The notes beneath the pieces are model-generated. The model ran no database searches and was not told the origin of the DNA. It saw only the letters and a list, made by a program, of their open reading frames with translations. A stretch of 64,000 nt of DNA from Agromyces fucosus (GTDB lineage Bacteria; Actinomycetota; Actinomycetes; Actinomycetales; Microbacteriaceae), in NCBI RefSeq assembly GCF_004134865.1, contig NZ_SDPO01000004.1, forward strand, positions 297,673 to 361,672. The letters are read 5' to 3'. How positions within the stretch are numbered: position 1 is the stretch's first letter; each line of letters begins with the position of its first letter. Position numbers and translations under genes: made by a program. Shown piece by piece: positions 1-9,674 of this stretch.

Positions 1-1
1 G

Positions 2-175
2 CCCGACGCCGCGATCTACGAGCACGTCATCGACGAGCTCGGCATCGCGGCATCCGACTTCGTGTTCATCGACAACAAGGCCGAGAACGTCGAGGGCGCG
101 AAGGCGGTCGGCGGCGACGGGCACGTGTTCACGGATGCCGCATCGCTCGAGGCGTGGCTCCGCGCCCTCGTCTGA
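2..175 (+). CDS. HAD-family hydrolase, C-terminal fragment
   Basis: The last 57 codons of a gene entering from the left edge. The peptide contains FVFIDNKAENVEGAK, which matches HAD motif IV of haloacid-dehalogenase-like phosphatases (acidic residues holding Mg2+ followed by a helix over the active site). This portion is typical of the HAD-IA subgroup that acts on small phosphorylated metabolites. The nucleophile Asp motif lies outside the window, so the substrate cannot be judged. Confidence 0.8.
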   Translation, partial: PDAAIYEHVIDELGIAASDFVFIDNKAENVEGAKAVGGDGHVFTDAASLEAWLRALV

Positions 176-198
176 GCCGGCCCCGGGCAGACCGGAGG

Positions 199-573
199 TC
201 AGCTGCGCTCGCCGATGGCGATGATGTTGCCCTCGCTGTCGGTGAACCAGGCGGACCGCATTCCGTCCATCTCGGCGACGCCGTCGACGGTCGTGAGTCC
301 CGGCATGTCGTAGTCGGCGAACTCGACGCCGCGCGACCGGAGCTCCGACATCGCCGCGTCGAGGTCGTCGGTGTCGATGCCGAACGCCGTGTTGCGAGCC
401 GTGCCGGCGAACTGGGTCTCGTAGACGAGCACGCGTCCGCCCGCGACCTCGAAGAGCACGCCGGTCTCGTCGGTCATCACCGGGTCGAGGTCGAAGGTGT
501 CCTTCCAGTACCGGACGGCCCGCTCGAGGTCGGATGCCGGAAGGACGGAGTACGCGCGCGCTGACTCGAACAT
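199..573 (-). CDS. VOC (glyoxalase/bleomycin-resistance fold) protein
   Basis: A 124-residue protein of the usual single-domain VOC length. It begins with the characteristic pair of substrates-binding strands (YSVLPASDLERAVRYWKD) and ends with the second beta-alpha-beta module (AWFTDSEGNIIAIGE), where the Glu near the C-terminus is the usual metal ligand. Such proteins dimerise around a divalent metal and can be dioxygenases, isomerases or drug-binding proteins; nothing here selects among them. A GAGGAT ribosome binding site sits about 8 nt before the ATG. It is convergent with the HAD gene and transcribed alone. Confidence 0.8.
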   Translation of the reverse strand: MFESARAYSVLPASDLERAVRYWKDTFDLDPVMTDETGVLFEVAGGRVLVYETQFAGTARNTAFGIDTDDLDAAMSELRSRGVEFADYDMPGLTTVDGVAEMDGMRSAWFTDSEGNIIAIGERS

Positions 574-670
574 GATGGATCCTCGCTTTCATCCATTGTG
601 GAGTCTACGCGCGCAGCCAGGCGGCGGCAGTCCCCCATCCGGGAGAGCACCCGCCGCCGGCGCGCACGGA

Positions 671-1708
671 TCAGCCGCGTCGCGTGGCGTCCTGCACTTC
701 GCCCACGAGCTCCTCGATGATGTCCTCGAGGAAGATGACGCCGGTCGTGGCGCCGTCCTCATCGAAGGTGCGGGCGACGTGCGTGCCGAGGCGACGCATC
801 GTCGCGAGCGCGTCCTCGAGGTCGGTGCCCGCGTAGATCGACACGAGACGACGCACGCGCTTGGCCGGGATCGGGTCGTCGAGCTCGTCGTCGTCGAGGT
901 CGATCACATCCTTCAGGTGCACATAGCCGTCGGGCTCACCCGACTCGTCGAGGATCGGATAGCGCGAGAACCCGCGACGGGCCACCGCTCGCTCCACGTC
1001 GCGGGGAGTCGCAGCTGGCGGCAGGCTGACGAGCGACTCGAGCGGCACCGCGACGTCCTGCACGCGCTTCGTCGTGAACTCGAAGGCGGCGGTCAGGGTG
1101 CCGCTCGCGTCGTCGAGGACGCCCTCGCGGCGCGACTGGTGCACGATCGTCTGCACCTCCTCGAGCGTGTAGGTCGAGTTCGCCTCGTTCTTCGGCTCGA
1201 CGCCGAAGAGCCGGAGCACCCCGTTGGCGGTGGCGTTCAGCGCCACGATGATGGGCCGGAAGATGCGGGCGAGGAAGACGAGCGGCGGCGCGAGCAGCAG
1301 CACCGCCCGGTCGGGCACCGAGAACGACAGGTTCTTCGGCACCATCTCGCCGAACACGACGTGCAGGTAGGACACGAGCACGAGGGTCACGATGAACGCG
1401 ATCGTCGAGACGACCTCGGCCGACCAGCCCGTGAGGTGCAGCGGCACCTCGAGCAGGTGGTGGATCGCGGGCTCGGACACGTTCAGGATCAGCAGCGAGC
1501 AGATCGTGATGCCGAGCTGGCTCATGGCGAGCATGAGCGTCGCGTGCTCCATGGCCCAGAGCGCGGTCTTGGCGCTGCGCTTGCCCTGCTCGGCGAGCGG
1601 CTCGATCTGCGATCGCCGAGCCGAGATGACGGCGAACTCGGCGCCGACGAAGAAGGCGTTCGCGATGAGCAGCACGATCAGCCAGACGATGCCGGCCCAG
1701 TCGCTCAT
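671..1708 (-). CDS. CNNM/HlyC-CorC family membrane protein (second gene of pair)
   Basis: A 345-residue DUF21 plus CBS-pair protein. An N-terminal transmembrane segment (WLIVLLIANAFFVGAEFAV) is followed by the conserved DUF21 core with the motif GEMVPKNLS, and then by two CBS motifs around residues 200-325. It lacks the CorC_HlyC transporter-associated C-terminal domain that its upstream neighbour has, a common arrangement in actinobacterial CNNM pairs. The family moves or senses Mg2+ or related cations at the membrane. The start overlaps the stop of the upstream CNNM gene by 4 bp (ATGA), so the two are [15 protein letters not shown] coupled and probably form a hetero-oligomer. Confidence 0.9.
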   Translation of the reverse strand: MSDWAGIVWLIVLLIANAFFVGAEFAVISARRSQIEPLAEQGKRSAKTALWAMEHATLMLAMSQLGITICSLLILNVSEPAIHHLLEVPLHLTGWSAEVVSTIAFIVTLVLVSYLHVVFGEMVPKNLSFSVPDRAVLLLAPPLVFLARIFRPIIVALNATANGVLRLFGVEPKNEANSTYTLEEVQTIVHQSRREGVLDDASGTLTAAFEFTTKRVQDVAVPLESLVSLPPAATPRDVERAVARRGFSRYPILDESGEPDGYVHLKDVIDLDDDELDDPIPAKRVRRLVSIYAGTDLEDALATMRRLGTHVARTFDEDGATTGVIFLEDIIEELVGEVQDATRRG

Positions 1709-3033
1709 CGGTCGCCCCCTTCGAGGTCGTCGGCTTCGGGCAGGGGATTCGGCACGAACCTCACCCGGTCGATGCGACGTCCGTCGAGTCGCTGCACGAC
1801 GAGCGTGCCGTCTTCGATGAGCACCTCGTCGCCGACGGCGGGCAGTCGCCCGAGTTCGGCCATGACGAATCCGGCCACGGTCTCGTAGTCTCCGTTCTCG
1901 GGCACGCGGATGCCGGTGCGCTCGAGCAGTTCGTCGGGTCGCAGTATTCCGGGGAAGCTCACGTCGTCGCCGCGCCGGACGATTCCCGCGCGCGTGCGGT
2001 CGTGCTCGTCGGAGACCTCGCCGACGAGCTCCTCGACGAGGTCCTCGAGGGTGGCCACCCCCGCAGTGCCGCCGTATTCGTCGACGACGACGGCCATCTG
2101 GTAGCCGCGACCCCTGAGCTCTTCGAGGAGCGTGTCGAGCTTCATCGTCTCGGGCACGCGCAGCGCGTCGGACTGCAGCGCCGATGCCGGCACCTCGGAG
2201 CGCTTCTCTCGCGGAACCGCGACCGCCTGCTTGACGTGCACGAGCCCGACGACGTCGTCGAGGTTCTCGTCGTACACGGGGAAGCGGGAGTACCCGGTCG
2301 TCCGTGCGAGCTCGAGCACGGCTTCGGCGGGCTCCTGGCGCTGCACGGCGGCGACGCGCGGGCGCGGAGTCATCACGTCGGAGGCGTCGTGGTCGGCGAA
2401 CCGCAGCGTGCGGCCGAGGAGGGTCGCCGTGTCCTGCTCGAGCATTCCAGCACTCGCCGAGCGCCGCACGAGCGACGAGAGCTCCTCGGCTGATCGGGCA
2501 CCGGAGAGCTCCTCCTTCGGCTCGATGCCGAAGGAGCGGAGGATTCCGTTCGCGCTGCCGTTCAGCAGCGAGATGGCGGGACGGAAGACCCACGTGAACG
2601 CCGTCTGGAAGGGGATCACGAGCACCGCCGTCTGCCGCGGCAGGGCGAGCGCGAAGTTCTTGGGCACGAGCTCGCCGAGGACCATCGAGAGCAGGGTGGC
2701 GACGACGACCGCGGTGATGGTGCCGACGGGGCGCACGAACGCCTCGGGCACGCCGATCGCGGCCAGCGGACCTGCGAGGAGCGACGAGATCGCCGGCTCC
2801 ATCGTGTAGCCGGTGAGCAGTGTGGTCAGCGTGATGCCGAGCTGCGCGCTCGACAGGTGCGTCGAGGTGATCTTCAGCGCTGCGATGGTGAGCGCGAGCT
2901 TCGTCTCACCCCTCGCGCGACGCGCCTCGAGGTCGGCCCGATCGAGATTGACGAGGGCGAACTCGCTGGCGACGAACAAGCCCGTGCCGATCGTGAGGAG
3001 GAGCCCGATGCCGAGGAGTATCCACTCAGACAT
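1705..3033 (-). CDS. CNNM/HlyC-CorC family membrane protein (first gene of pair)
   Basis: A 442-residue protein with DUF21 transmembrane domain (residues about 1-190, motif GELVPKNFA), a CBS pair (about 205-335, including [14 protein letters not shown]) and a C-terminal CorC_HlyC domain (about 345-430). Often mislabelled haemolysin; the family is now linked to Mg2+ transport and homeostasis. The ATG at 3033 is preferred over the in-frame GTG six bases upstream because GGAGG stands 5 nt before it. A TATACT -10 element lies at 3113-3118 on the same strand. It is the promoter-proximal gene of the operon. Confidence 0.9.
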   Translation of the reverse strand: MSEWILLGIGLLLTIGTGLFVASEFALVNLDRADLEARRARGETKLALTIAALKITSTHLSSAQLGITLTTLLTGYTMEPAISSLLAGPLAAIGVPEAFVRPVGTITAVVVATLLSMVLGELVPKNFALALPRQTAVLVIPFQTAFTWVFRPAISLLNGSANGILRSFGIEPKEELSGARSAEELSSLVRRSASAGMLEQDTATLLGRTLRFADHDASDVMTPRPRVAAVQRQEPAEAVLELARTTGYSRFPVYDENLDDVVGLVHVKQAVAVPREKRSEVPASALQSDALRVPETMKLDTLLEELRGRGYQMAVVVDEYGGTAGVATLEDLVEELVGEVSDEHDRTRAGIVRRGDDVSFPGILRPDELLERTGIRVPENGDYETVAGFVMAELGRLPAVGDEVLIEDGTLVVQRLDGRRIDRVRFVPNPLPEADDLEGGDR

Positions 3034-3112
3034 CGCCACCTCCGCGAGCAGTCACGGGCGGGGGTCTATGACCGGGAGCAGTGGCAGAGGGAGGATCGTC
3101 CATTGTCGCCTC

Positions 3113-3118
3113 AGTATA
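3113..3118 (-). promoter_or_regulatory. -10 element of the CNNM operon
   Basis: TATACT on the minus strand, about 80 nt before the first CNNM start. No convincing -35 hexamer at 17 nt, as is usual for actinobacterial housekeeping promoters. Confidence 0.45.
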
Positions 3119-3184
3119 TCGGCGCGCTCCGTGCGATCGCCCAGCCGTAACCGGAGCGTCACACGCCCTCCGCATCCGCTTCGC

Positions 3185-3550
3185 CCGCCCTGCCCTCCCC
3201 TGCACTGCCGTGCCCTGCCTGCCCTGCCCTGCCTGCCCTGCCCTGCCCTGCCCTGCCCGCCCCTGCACTGCCGTGCCCTGTCAGCCCTGCCTGCCCTGCC
3301 CTCCCCTGCACTGCCGTGCCCTGCCCGCCCTCCCCTGCACTGCCGTGCCCTGCCTGCCCTGCCCTGCCCTGCCCTCCCCTGCATTGCCGTGCCCTGTCAG
3401 CCCTGCCTGCCCTGCCCTCCCCTGCACTGCCGTGCCCTGCCCTGCCCTCCCCTGCATTGCCGTGCCCTGTCAGCCCTGCCTGCCCTGCCCTCCCCTGCAC
3501 TGCCGTGCCCTGCCCGCCCTGCCCTGCCCTGCCGTGCCCTGCCGTGCCCG
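3185..3550. repeat. C/T-rich tandem repeat tract (CCTGC-based minisatellite)
   Basis: About 365 bp made almost wholly of CCTGC-like pentamers, with an interspersed longer element ending CTGCACTGCCGTGCCCTG (or CATTG variant) that recurs eight times, near 3201, 3263, 3307, 3336, 3380, 3423, 3453 and 3496. The plus strand has very few A residues. Runs such as CCCTGCCCTGCCCTGCCC near 3236-3258 mean the minus strand carries four GGG tracts separated by two bases, a strong G-quadruplex motif. All frames stay open only because the repeat lacks stop triplets; the Pro/Cys/Ala or Gly/Gln/Arg [12 protein letters not shown] look like no protein family, so I treat the tract as noncoding. It lies upstream of the CNNM promoter. 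Confidence 0.9.
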
Positions 3551-3591
3551 AGATCATCCCGACCAGGGCGAACGTCACTCGTCTTGCACCA

Positions 3592-3625
3592 TGTGAGATC
3601 TGCCTCACATGAGGCAGATCTCACA
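3592..3625. repeat. Perfect 16-bp inverted repeat
   Basis: Arms 3592-3607 and 3610-3625 are exact reverse complements separated by only two bases. It lies about 120 bp past the stop codon of the minus-strand ArsR gene, so it could terminate that transcript, although no U-tract follows. The very small loop and full symmetry also fit a protein-binding operator. Between it and 3743 I see only short TCACCGGTCA-type direct repeats near 3700-3745. Confidence 0.8.
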
Positions 3626-3743
3626 CGAGGAATTCAGCGAGACATCGATCACGACCGTTCGGTCTCCGACTCGAACGACGATCGAGGACTGCCGTCACCG
3701 GTCATCGGTCACCGGTCACCGGCGAGCGGGCATCGGTCACCGG

Positions 3744-4178
3744 TCAGTTCGAGCGTTCCGCCGCGTCGTCGTCGGTCCACGCCGCGATCGATCGCGCGCG
3801 GCGTCGATCTGCCGCGTCCCCGAAGCGGTGGAGGCGCACCCTGGTGCGACGCGGGTCGACGAGCGGCGCCCGGCCCTGCGCGGTGCCGTACCGATGGTCC
3901 CAGAGCTCGAAGAGCTCGCAGACGGCGTCGTCGAGCCGCATCAGGAACTCCGAATCGAGGAAGTACCGTCTGGCCCGCGGATCGGCGGCGTCGACATCCG
4001 AACGGACCACGCCGCGTTCCCGCAGCGCGGCCAGGTGGTGGGAGACCGCGGTCCGCGAGACCCCGTGCTCGACCGTCACGACGTCGCAGAGTTCACCGGC
4101 CGTGTGGTCGCCGACCGCGAGCACCTCGACGATCCGGCGACGGATCGGCTGAGCCATGATCTCGAACGGATGCACCAT
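3744..4178 (-). CDS. ArsR-type winged-helix transcriptional regulator
   Basis: A 144-residue protein whose first 80 residues form a winged helix: [18 protein letters not shown], then the recognition-helix region [18 protein letters not shown]. This matches the ArsR/HTH_20 group of dimeric repressors. No metal-binding Cys pair is present, so it is not an ArsR metal sensor in the strict sense. The Arg-rich tail after residue 110 is less conserved. A TACGCT hexamer lies 8 nt before the ATG and there is no ribosome binding site, so the message may be leaderless. It lies 68 bp downstream of guaB1 on the same strand. Confidence 0.8.
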   Translation of the reverse strand: MVHPFEIMAQPIRRRIVEVLAVGDHTAGELCDVVTVEHGVSRTAVSHHLAALRERGVVRSDVDAADPRARRYFLDSEFLMRLDDAVCELFELWDHRYGTAQGRAPLVDPRRTRVRLHRFGDAADRRRARSIAAWTDDDAAERSN

Positions 4179-4246
4179 GGCACCGCAGCGTATCGGCGCG
4201 AGCGGCGGATCGGCGGCGCCATCCACAGCCCTGGGGCTGCATCGGT

Positions 4247-5686
4247 TCACCAGCTGACGGGCAGCGCCTTGCCCTCCTCGTATCCCGCCGCCGACTGGAT
4301 GCCGACGAGCGCGCGGTCGCGGAACTCCTCGAGCGTGCGCGCACCCGCGTACGTGAACGAGCTGCGCACCCCCGAGGTGATCATGTCGAGCAGGTCCTCG
4401 ATCGAGGGGCGCAGCGGGTCGAGCGAGATGGCCGACGACGAGATGCCCTCGGCGAACAGCTCCTTGCGCGCCAGCTCGTAGGGCGAGAGCCGGTCGAAGC
4501 GCTCGCGCACGGCCTTCGTCGAGGCCATGCCCCAGCTCTCCTTGTAGAGGCGACCGGATGCATCGTGCCGCAGCAGGCCCGGAGCCTCGATGGTGCCCGC
4601 GAACCAGGAGCCGATCATGACCGATGCCGCCCCGGCGGCGAGCGCGAGGGCGACGTCGCGCGGGTAGCGCACGCCGCCGTCGGCCCACACGGCCGCGCCG
4701 AGCTCCCGAGCGGCCTCGGCCGTCTCGAGCACCGCGGAGAACTGGGGGCGACCGACGGCGGTCATCATGCGGGTCGTGCACATCGCGCCCGGCCCGACCC
4801 CCACCTTCAGCACGTCGGCACCGGCCTCGACGAGGTCGGCGACCGCGTCGGCGGTCACGATGTTGCCCGCGACGATCGGGAGGTCGAGCCCGAGGTAGCG
4901 AACGATCGACACGGCGCGGAGCATGCCCTCTTGGTGCCCGTGCGCGGTGTCGATCACGAGCATGTCGACGCCCGCGGCCGCGAGCGCCGTCGCCTTCGCC
5001 GCGACGTCGCCGTTGATGCCGACCGCGGCCGCCACCCTGAGTCGTCCGCCGGCGTCGACGTTCGGCTCGTAGATCGTGCCGCGCAGCGCGCTCCGGCGGC
5101 TGAGGGTGCCGACCACGCGCCCGTGCTCGAGCACCGGGGCGAACTCGAGGCCGGCTTCGACCATGAGGTCGAAGGCCCTGCGGGGCGACGACACGTCGTC
5201 GGCGTCGAGGGAGGCGAGCCCGCCGTGCACGAGGTCGCCGAGGCGCGCATCGGGCAGGGCCGTAGCGAGGCGATCGGCGGGGATGCATCCGACGTACTCG
5301 CCTCGCGAGTCGTGCAGCACTATGCCGTGACCCGCGATCGGCGGCAGCACCTCGAGTGCGTCGGCGGCCGTGGCATCCGGACTGAAGTCGTGCGGAGTGT
5401 CGAAGCGCGGCGACTGCGCCTTGACCGCGCGGATCGCCGCGTCGAGGTCCTGCAGGTGCATGTCCTGCGGCAACACGCCGAGCCCGCCGCGGCGTGCGAG
5501 CGTGGCAGCCAGTCGCGGACCGGTGATCGAGTTCATGTTCGCCGACACGAGCGGGATGGAGGCGCCCGAGCCGTCATCGGGCGCGAGCGAGACGTCGAGA
5601 CGGCTCGTGACGGCGGAACGACTCGGAACGAGGAACACGTCCGAGTAGGTGAGGTCGTGGCTGGGTGTCGTCCGGTAGAACTCCAT
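4247..5686 (-). CDS. guaB1: GuaB1-type GMP reductase with CBS pair
   Basis: A 479-residue TIM-barrel enzyme of the IMPDH/GMPR family. The catalytic loop [13 protein letters not shown], with its active-site Cys near residue 302, is preceded by [19 protein letters not shown], and a CBS pair interrupts the barrel at about residues 95-215. Actinobacterial GuaB1 proteins were long labelled IMP dehydrogenase-related, but the mycobacterial member is known to reduce GMP to IMP with NADPH, with ligand control through the CBS domain. The ATG is 6 nt after a TAGCGT -10 with no ribosome binding site, so it is probably leaderless. It is divergent from kgd. Confidence 0.88.
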   Translation of the reverse strand: MEFYRTTPSHDLTYSDVFLVPSRSAVTSRLDVSLAPDDGSGASIPLVSANMNSITGPRLAATLARRGGLGVLPQDMHLQDLDAAIRAVKAQSPRFDTPHDFSPDATAADALEVLPPIAGHGIVLHDSRGEYVGCIPADRLATALPDARLGDLVHGGLASLDADDVSSPRRAFDLMVEAGLEFAPVLEHGRVVGTLSRRSALRGTIYEPNVDAGGRLRVAAAVGINGDVAAKATALAAAGVDMLVIDTAHGHQEGMLRAVSIVRYLGLDLPIVAGNIVTADAVADLVEAGADVLKVGVGPGAMCTTRMMTAVGRPQFSAVLETAEAARELGAAVWADGGVRYPRDVALALAAGAASVMIGSWFAGTIEAPGLLRHDASGRLYKESWGMASTKAVRERFDRLSPYELARKELFAEGISSSAISLDPLRPSIEDLLDMITSGVRSSFTYAGARTLEEFRDRALVGIQSAAGYEEGKALPVSW

Positions 5687-5692
5687 GCCGCC

Positions 5693-5698
5693 ACGCTA
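5693..5698 (-). promoter_or_regulatory. Leaderless promoter -10 of guaB1
   Basis: TAGCGT on the minus strand, exactly 6 nt before the ATG at 5686. Confidence 0.6.
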
Positions 5699-5733
5699 CC
5701 GCCGCGCCGTGCTCAGGGCTCCATTGAGGGGAT

Positions 5734-5739
5734 TAGGCT
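5734..5739 (+). promoter_or_regulatory. Candidate -10 of kgd
   Basis: TAGGCT about 89 nt before the kgd GTG. The implied leader of roughly 80 nt contains an 11-codon reading frame (5758-5793) encoding [11 protein letters not shown]. Confidence 0.4.
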
Positions 5740-5827
5740 GGGAGACGGTGATTCGTCATGCCCGCGCGTATGGCGAGACCACGGAGCAGGTAATTCCAGC
5801 ATCAATGGAGAGAGTGGGCGAGAGGCT

Positions 5828-8800
5828 GTGTCGAGCCAATTGACCGGGTCGGGATCCGACGAGACGACGTCGGGCGAATACGGAGCCAACGAATGGCTCG
5901 TCGACGAGATGTACGAGAAGTTCCTCGTCGATCCCCAATCGGTCGACAAGACCTGGTGGCCGGTGCTCGAGCACTACCGCCAGGTGAAGACCGAGGGCGC
6001 AGACCCGACGACCGGGTCACCGGCGACGGATGCCGCGGCGGCGACGCCCGCGGCTGAGACCGCCCCGCCCGCCGCGCCGGCGGACTCCGCGCCCCCGGCA
6101 GCGACGTCGGCCGAGCACGCCGCGCCCTCCACGGCACCCGTGCCCGTCATCGGTCAGACCCCGGCGGCGCGCACGACGTCGGTCGCCCCGCGCACGCAGC
6201 CCGTGCCGGCCGATGTGCCCGTCACGAGCCCGCAGCCCGTCGTCGCCGACGCCCCGAAGGAAGACGAGGTCGTCACCCTCAAGGGCATGCCGAAGGCGCT
6301 CGCGGCCAACATGGACGCCTCGCTCACCGTGCCGACCGCCACGAGCGTCCGCACGATCCCGGCGAAGCTCATGATCGACAACCGCATCGTGATCAACAAC
6401 CACCTGCGGCGTTCGCGCGGCGGCAAGATCTCCTTCACCCACCTCATCGGCTGGGCGCTCATCCAGGCGCTCAAGGAGTTCCCGAGCCAGAACGTCTACT
6501 ACGCCGAGCCCGACGGCAAGCCGAGCCTCGTCAAGCCCGCGCACATCGGCCTCGGCATCGCGATCGACATCCCGAAGCCCGACGGCACCCGTGCCCTACT
6601 CGTGCCAGCGATCAAGCGCGCCGAGACGATGACGTTCAACGAGTACCTCGCGGCGTACGAAGACCTCGTCCAGCGCGCCCGCCAGAACAAGCTGAAGGCC
6701 GATGACTTCGCCGGCGCCACGGTCTCGCTGACCAACCCCGGCGGCATCGGCACCGTGCACTCCGTGCCCCGGCTCATGCGGGGCCAGGGCTGCATCATCG
6801 GCGCCGGCGCCCTCGAGTACCCCGCCGAGTTCCAGGGCGCCTCAGAGAAGACCCTCGCGCACCTCGCGATCGGCAAGACGATCACGCTGACCTCGACCTA
6901 CGACCACCGCGTCATCCAGGGCGCCGGCTCGGGCGAGTTCCTGAAGAAGGTGCACGAGCTGCTCCTCGGCCAGCGCGGCTTCTACGAGAACCTCTTCGCC
7001 GCGCTCCGGCTCCCCTACGAGCCGATCCGCTGGGCGCCCGACATCTCGGTCGACATCGCGAGCGCGATCGACAAGACCGCTCGCGTGCAGGAGCTCATCA
7101 ACGCCTTCCGCGTGCGCGGCCACCTCATGGCCGACATCGACCCGCTCGAGTACGTGCAGCGCTCCCACCCCGACCTCGACATCGCGAGCCACGGCCTGAC
7201 CTTCTGGGACCTCGACCGGGAGTTCGTCACCGGCGGCTTCGGCGACACGCGCACCGCACAGCTCCGCGACATCCTCGGCGTGCTCCGCGACTCGTACTGC
7301 CGCACCATCGGCATCGAGTACATGCACATCCAGGACCCCGTGCAGCGCAAGTGGATCCAGAACGAGGTCGAGCGCAGCTACGAGAAGCCGACGCACGACG
7401 AGCAGATGCGCATCCTCGGCAAGCTCAACGAGGCCGAGGCGTTCGAGACCTTCCTGCAGACGAAGTACGTCGGCCAGAAGCGCTTCAGCCTCGAGGGCGG
7501 CGAGTCCGTCATCCCGATGCTCGACGAGATCCTGCAGGGCGCCGCGAAGGAGGGCCTCGACGAGGTCGCCATCGGCATGGCGCACCGCGGCCGCCTGAAC
7601 GTGCTCACGAACATCGCCGGCAAGACCTACGGCCAGGTGTTCCGCGAGTTCGAAGGCACCCAGCAGTCGAAGGGCTTCTCGGGCTCGGGTGACGTCAAGT
7701 ACCACCTCGGCACCCAGGGCACCTTCACCGCCGACGACGGGCACCAGATCCCCGTCTCGCTCGCGGCGAATCCCTCGCACCTCGAGGCCGTCGACGGCGT
7801 GCTCGAGGGAATCGTGCGCGCCAAGCAGGACCGGAAGCCGATCGGCACCTTCTCGACGCTGCCGATCCTCGTGCACGGCGACGCCGCGATGGCCGGTCAG
7901 GGCGTCGTGCTCGAGACCATGCAGATGTCGCAGCTCCGCGGCTACCGCACGGGCGGCACGATCCACATCGTCGTCAACAACCAGGTCGGTTTCACGACGG
8001 TGCCGGGCGACGCCCGCTCATCGATCTACTCGACGGATGTCGCGAAGACGATCCAGGCCCCGATCTTCCACGTGAACGGCGACGACCCCGAGGCCGTCGT
8101 CCGCGTGGCCGAGCTCGCGTTCCGCTACCGCCAGGAGTTCAAGCGCGACGTCGTCATCGACCTCGTCTGCTTCCGCCGTCGCGGCCACAACGAGGGCGAC
8201 GACCCCTCGATGACGCAGCCGCTCATGTACAACCTCATCGAGGCGAAGCGCTCCGTGCGCAAGCTCTACACCGAGGCGCTCGTCGGCCGCGGCGACATCA
8301 CCGAGCTCGAGTACGAAGAGGCGCACCGCGACTTCCAGGACCGGCTCGAGCGCGCCTTCGCCGAGACGCACGCCGCGCAGACCGGCGCCATCCCGATCAT
8401 CGGGGCGACCGATTCCGCCAAGCCCGAAGAGCCCGCCGCCGGCGAGCTCGAGACCACCGGCGTCTCGACCGAGGTCGTGCACGCCATCGGCGACGCGTTC
8501 AACAACAAGCCGTCGGGCTTCACGGTGCACCCGAAGATCCAGCAGCTCCTGACGAAGCGCCTCGACATGAGCCGCAACGGCAAGGTCGACTGGGGCTTCG
8601 GCGAGCTGCTCGCGCTCGGTTCGCTCCTCCTCGAGGGCACGCCGGTGCGCTTCGCCGGGCAAGACGCGCGTCGCGGCACGTTCGTGCAGCGCCACGCCGT
8701 GCTGCACGACCGGGTGAACGGCCAGGAGTGGCTGCCGCTCCAGAACCTCTCCGAGAACCAGGCGCGCTTCTGGATCTACGACTCCCTGCTCTCCGAATAC

Positions 8801-9604
8801 GCGGCGATGGGCTTCGAGTACGGCTACTCCGTCGAGCGCGCCGACGCACTCGTGATGTGGGAGGCGCAGTTCGGCGACTTCGCCAACGGCGCGCAGACCA
8901 TCATCGACGAGTTCATCTCGTCGGCCGAGCAGAAGTGGGGCCAGCGCTCGAGCGTCGTGCTCCTGCTGCCGCACGGCTACGAGGGTCAGGGTCCCGACCA
9001 CTCGAGCGCCCGCATCGAGCGGTACCTCCAGCTCTGCGCCGAGAACAACATGACGGTGGCACGCCCGTCGACGCCCGCGTCGTACTTCCACCTGCTGCGC
9101 CGCCAGGCCTACGCCCGCCCGCGCCGCCCGCTGATCGTCTTCACGCCGAAGGCGATGCTCCGCCTCCGCGGCGCGACGAGCGAGGTCGCCGACTTCACGA
9201 GCGGCCGCTTCGAACCCGTCATCGACGACGCCCGGATCACCGACAGGGCCGCCGTCAAGCGCGTCGTGTTCGTCTCGGGCAAGATCTACTACGACCTCAT
9301 CACCGAGCTCGAGAAGCAGCAGAACACCGAGGTCGCCGTCGTCCGTCTCGAGCAGCTGTACCCGCTGCCCGCCGGTCAGCTGAAGGACGTCGCGGACTCG
9401 TACCCGAACGCCGAGCTGATGTGGGCGCAGGACGAGCCCGAGAACCAGGGCGCGTGGCCGTACTTCATCATCGAGACGAACAAGCTCGGCGACCGCCCAG
9501 TGCGGGTCGTCGCGCGAACGGCTGCGGCGTCGCCCGCCACCGGTTCCGCGAAGCGGCACGCCGCTGAGCAGGCGGAGCTCGTGCGCACCGCGACGACGCT
9601 GTAG
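5828..9604 (+). CDS. kgd: Multifunctional 2-oxoglutarate metabolism enzyme (E2o-E1o fusion)
   Basis: A 1,258-residue Kgd/SucA fusion. Residues 1-60 hold the conserved N-terminal E1 helix ([16 protein letters not shown]). An Ala/Pro-rich linker to about residue 140 follows, then an E2-like acyltransferase domain with the DHR motif near residue 360, and the ThDP-dependent E1 domain from about residue 400 ([21 protein letters not shown] followed by [11 protein letters not shown]). No lipoyl domain is present, as expected for this actinobacterial fusion, which works with a separate E2p and LpdA in the mixed PDH/ODH complex and also has decarboxylase and carboligase activity. The TCA-cycle enzyme starts at a GTG; mycobacterial Kgd begins at the same place relative to NEWLV. 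Confidence 0.95.
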   Translation: MSSQLTGSGSDETTSGEYGANEWLVDEMYEKFLVDPQSVDKTWWPVLEHYRQVKTEGADPTTGSPATDAAAATPAAETAPPAAPADSAPPAATSAEHAAPSTAPVPVIGQTPAARTTSVAPRTQPVPADVPVTSPQPVVADAPKEDEVVTLKGMPKALAANMDASLTVPTATSVRTIPAKLMIDNRIVINNHLRRSRGGKISFTHLIGWALIQALKEFPSQNVYYAEPDGKPSLVKPAHIGLGIAIDIPKPDGTRALLVPAIKRAETMTFNEYLAAYEDLVQRARQNKLKADDFAGATVSLTNPGGIGTVHSVPRLMRGQGCIIGAGALEYPAEFQGASEKTLAHLAIGKTITLTSTYDHRVIQGAGSGEFLKKVHELLLGQRGFYENLFAALRLPYEPIRWAPDISVDIASAIDKTARVQELINAFRVRGHLMADIDPLEYVQRSHPDLDIASHGLTFWDLDREFVTGGFGDTRTAQLRDILGVLRDSYCRTIGIEYMHIQDPVQRKWIQNEVERSYEKPTHDEQMRILGKLNEAEAFETFLQTKYVGQKRFSLEGGESVIPMLDEILQGAAKEGLDEVAIGMAHRGRLNVLTNIAGKTYGQVFREFEGTQQSKGFSGSGDVKYHLGTQGTFTADDGHQIPVSLAANPSHLEAVDGVLEGIVRAKQDRKPIGTFSTLPILVHGDAAMAGQGVVLETMQMSQLRGYRTGGTIHIVVNNQVGFTTVPGDARSSIYSTDVAKTIQAPIFHVNGDDPEAVVRVAELAFRYRQEFKRDVVIDLVCFRRRGHNEGDDPSMTQPLMYNLIEAKRSVRKLYTEALVGRGDITELEYEEAHRDFQDRLERAFAETHAAQTGAIPIIGATDSAKPEEPAAGELETTGVSTEVVHAIGDAFNNKPSGFTVHPKIQQLLTKRLDMSRNGKVDWGFGELLALGSLLLEGTPVRFAGQDARRGTFVQRHAVLHDRVNGQEWLPLQNLSENQARFWIYDSLLSEYAAMGFEYGYSVERADALVMWEAQFGDFANGAQTIIDEFISSAEQKWGQRSSVVLLLPHGYEGQGPDHSSARIERYLQLCAENNMTVARPSTPASYFHLLRRQAYARPRRPLIVFTPKAMLRLRGATSEVADFTSGRFEPVIDDARITDRAAVKRVVFVSGKIYYDLITELEKQQNTEVAVVRLEQLYPLPAGQLKDVADSYPNAELMWAQDEPENQGAWPYFIIETNKLGDRPVRVVARTAAASPATGSAKRHAAEQAELVRTATTL

Positions 9605-9622
9605 CGACCCGAACAGCAACGA

Positions 9623-9662
9623 ACGAAGCGAGCGGATGCCCCGGGGCATCCGCTCGCTTCGT
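9623..9662. terminator. Bidirectional terminator between kgd and the MMPL gene
   Basis: A 40-bp perfect palindrome lying between two convergent genes. Its core is the AGCGGATGCC/GGCATCCGCT sequence that is used again in the terminator at 25142-25177. Confidence 0.85.
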
Positions 9663-9674
9663 CGTTCCGCCTGC

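Noticed and set aside
3081..3624. Several long reading frames in both strands across the CCTGC repeat tract (Pro/Cys- or Gly/Gln-rich proteins)
   Set aside because: They are open only because the repeat lacks stop codons; the products show no domain, no ribosome binding site and no conservation cue.
4565..5827. Upstream extension of the kgd frame
   Set aside because: It is antisense to guaB1 and lacks homology; GTG 5828 agrees with the Kgd N-terminus.
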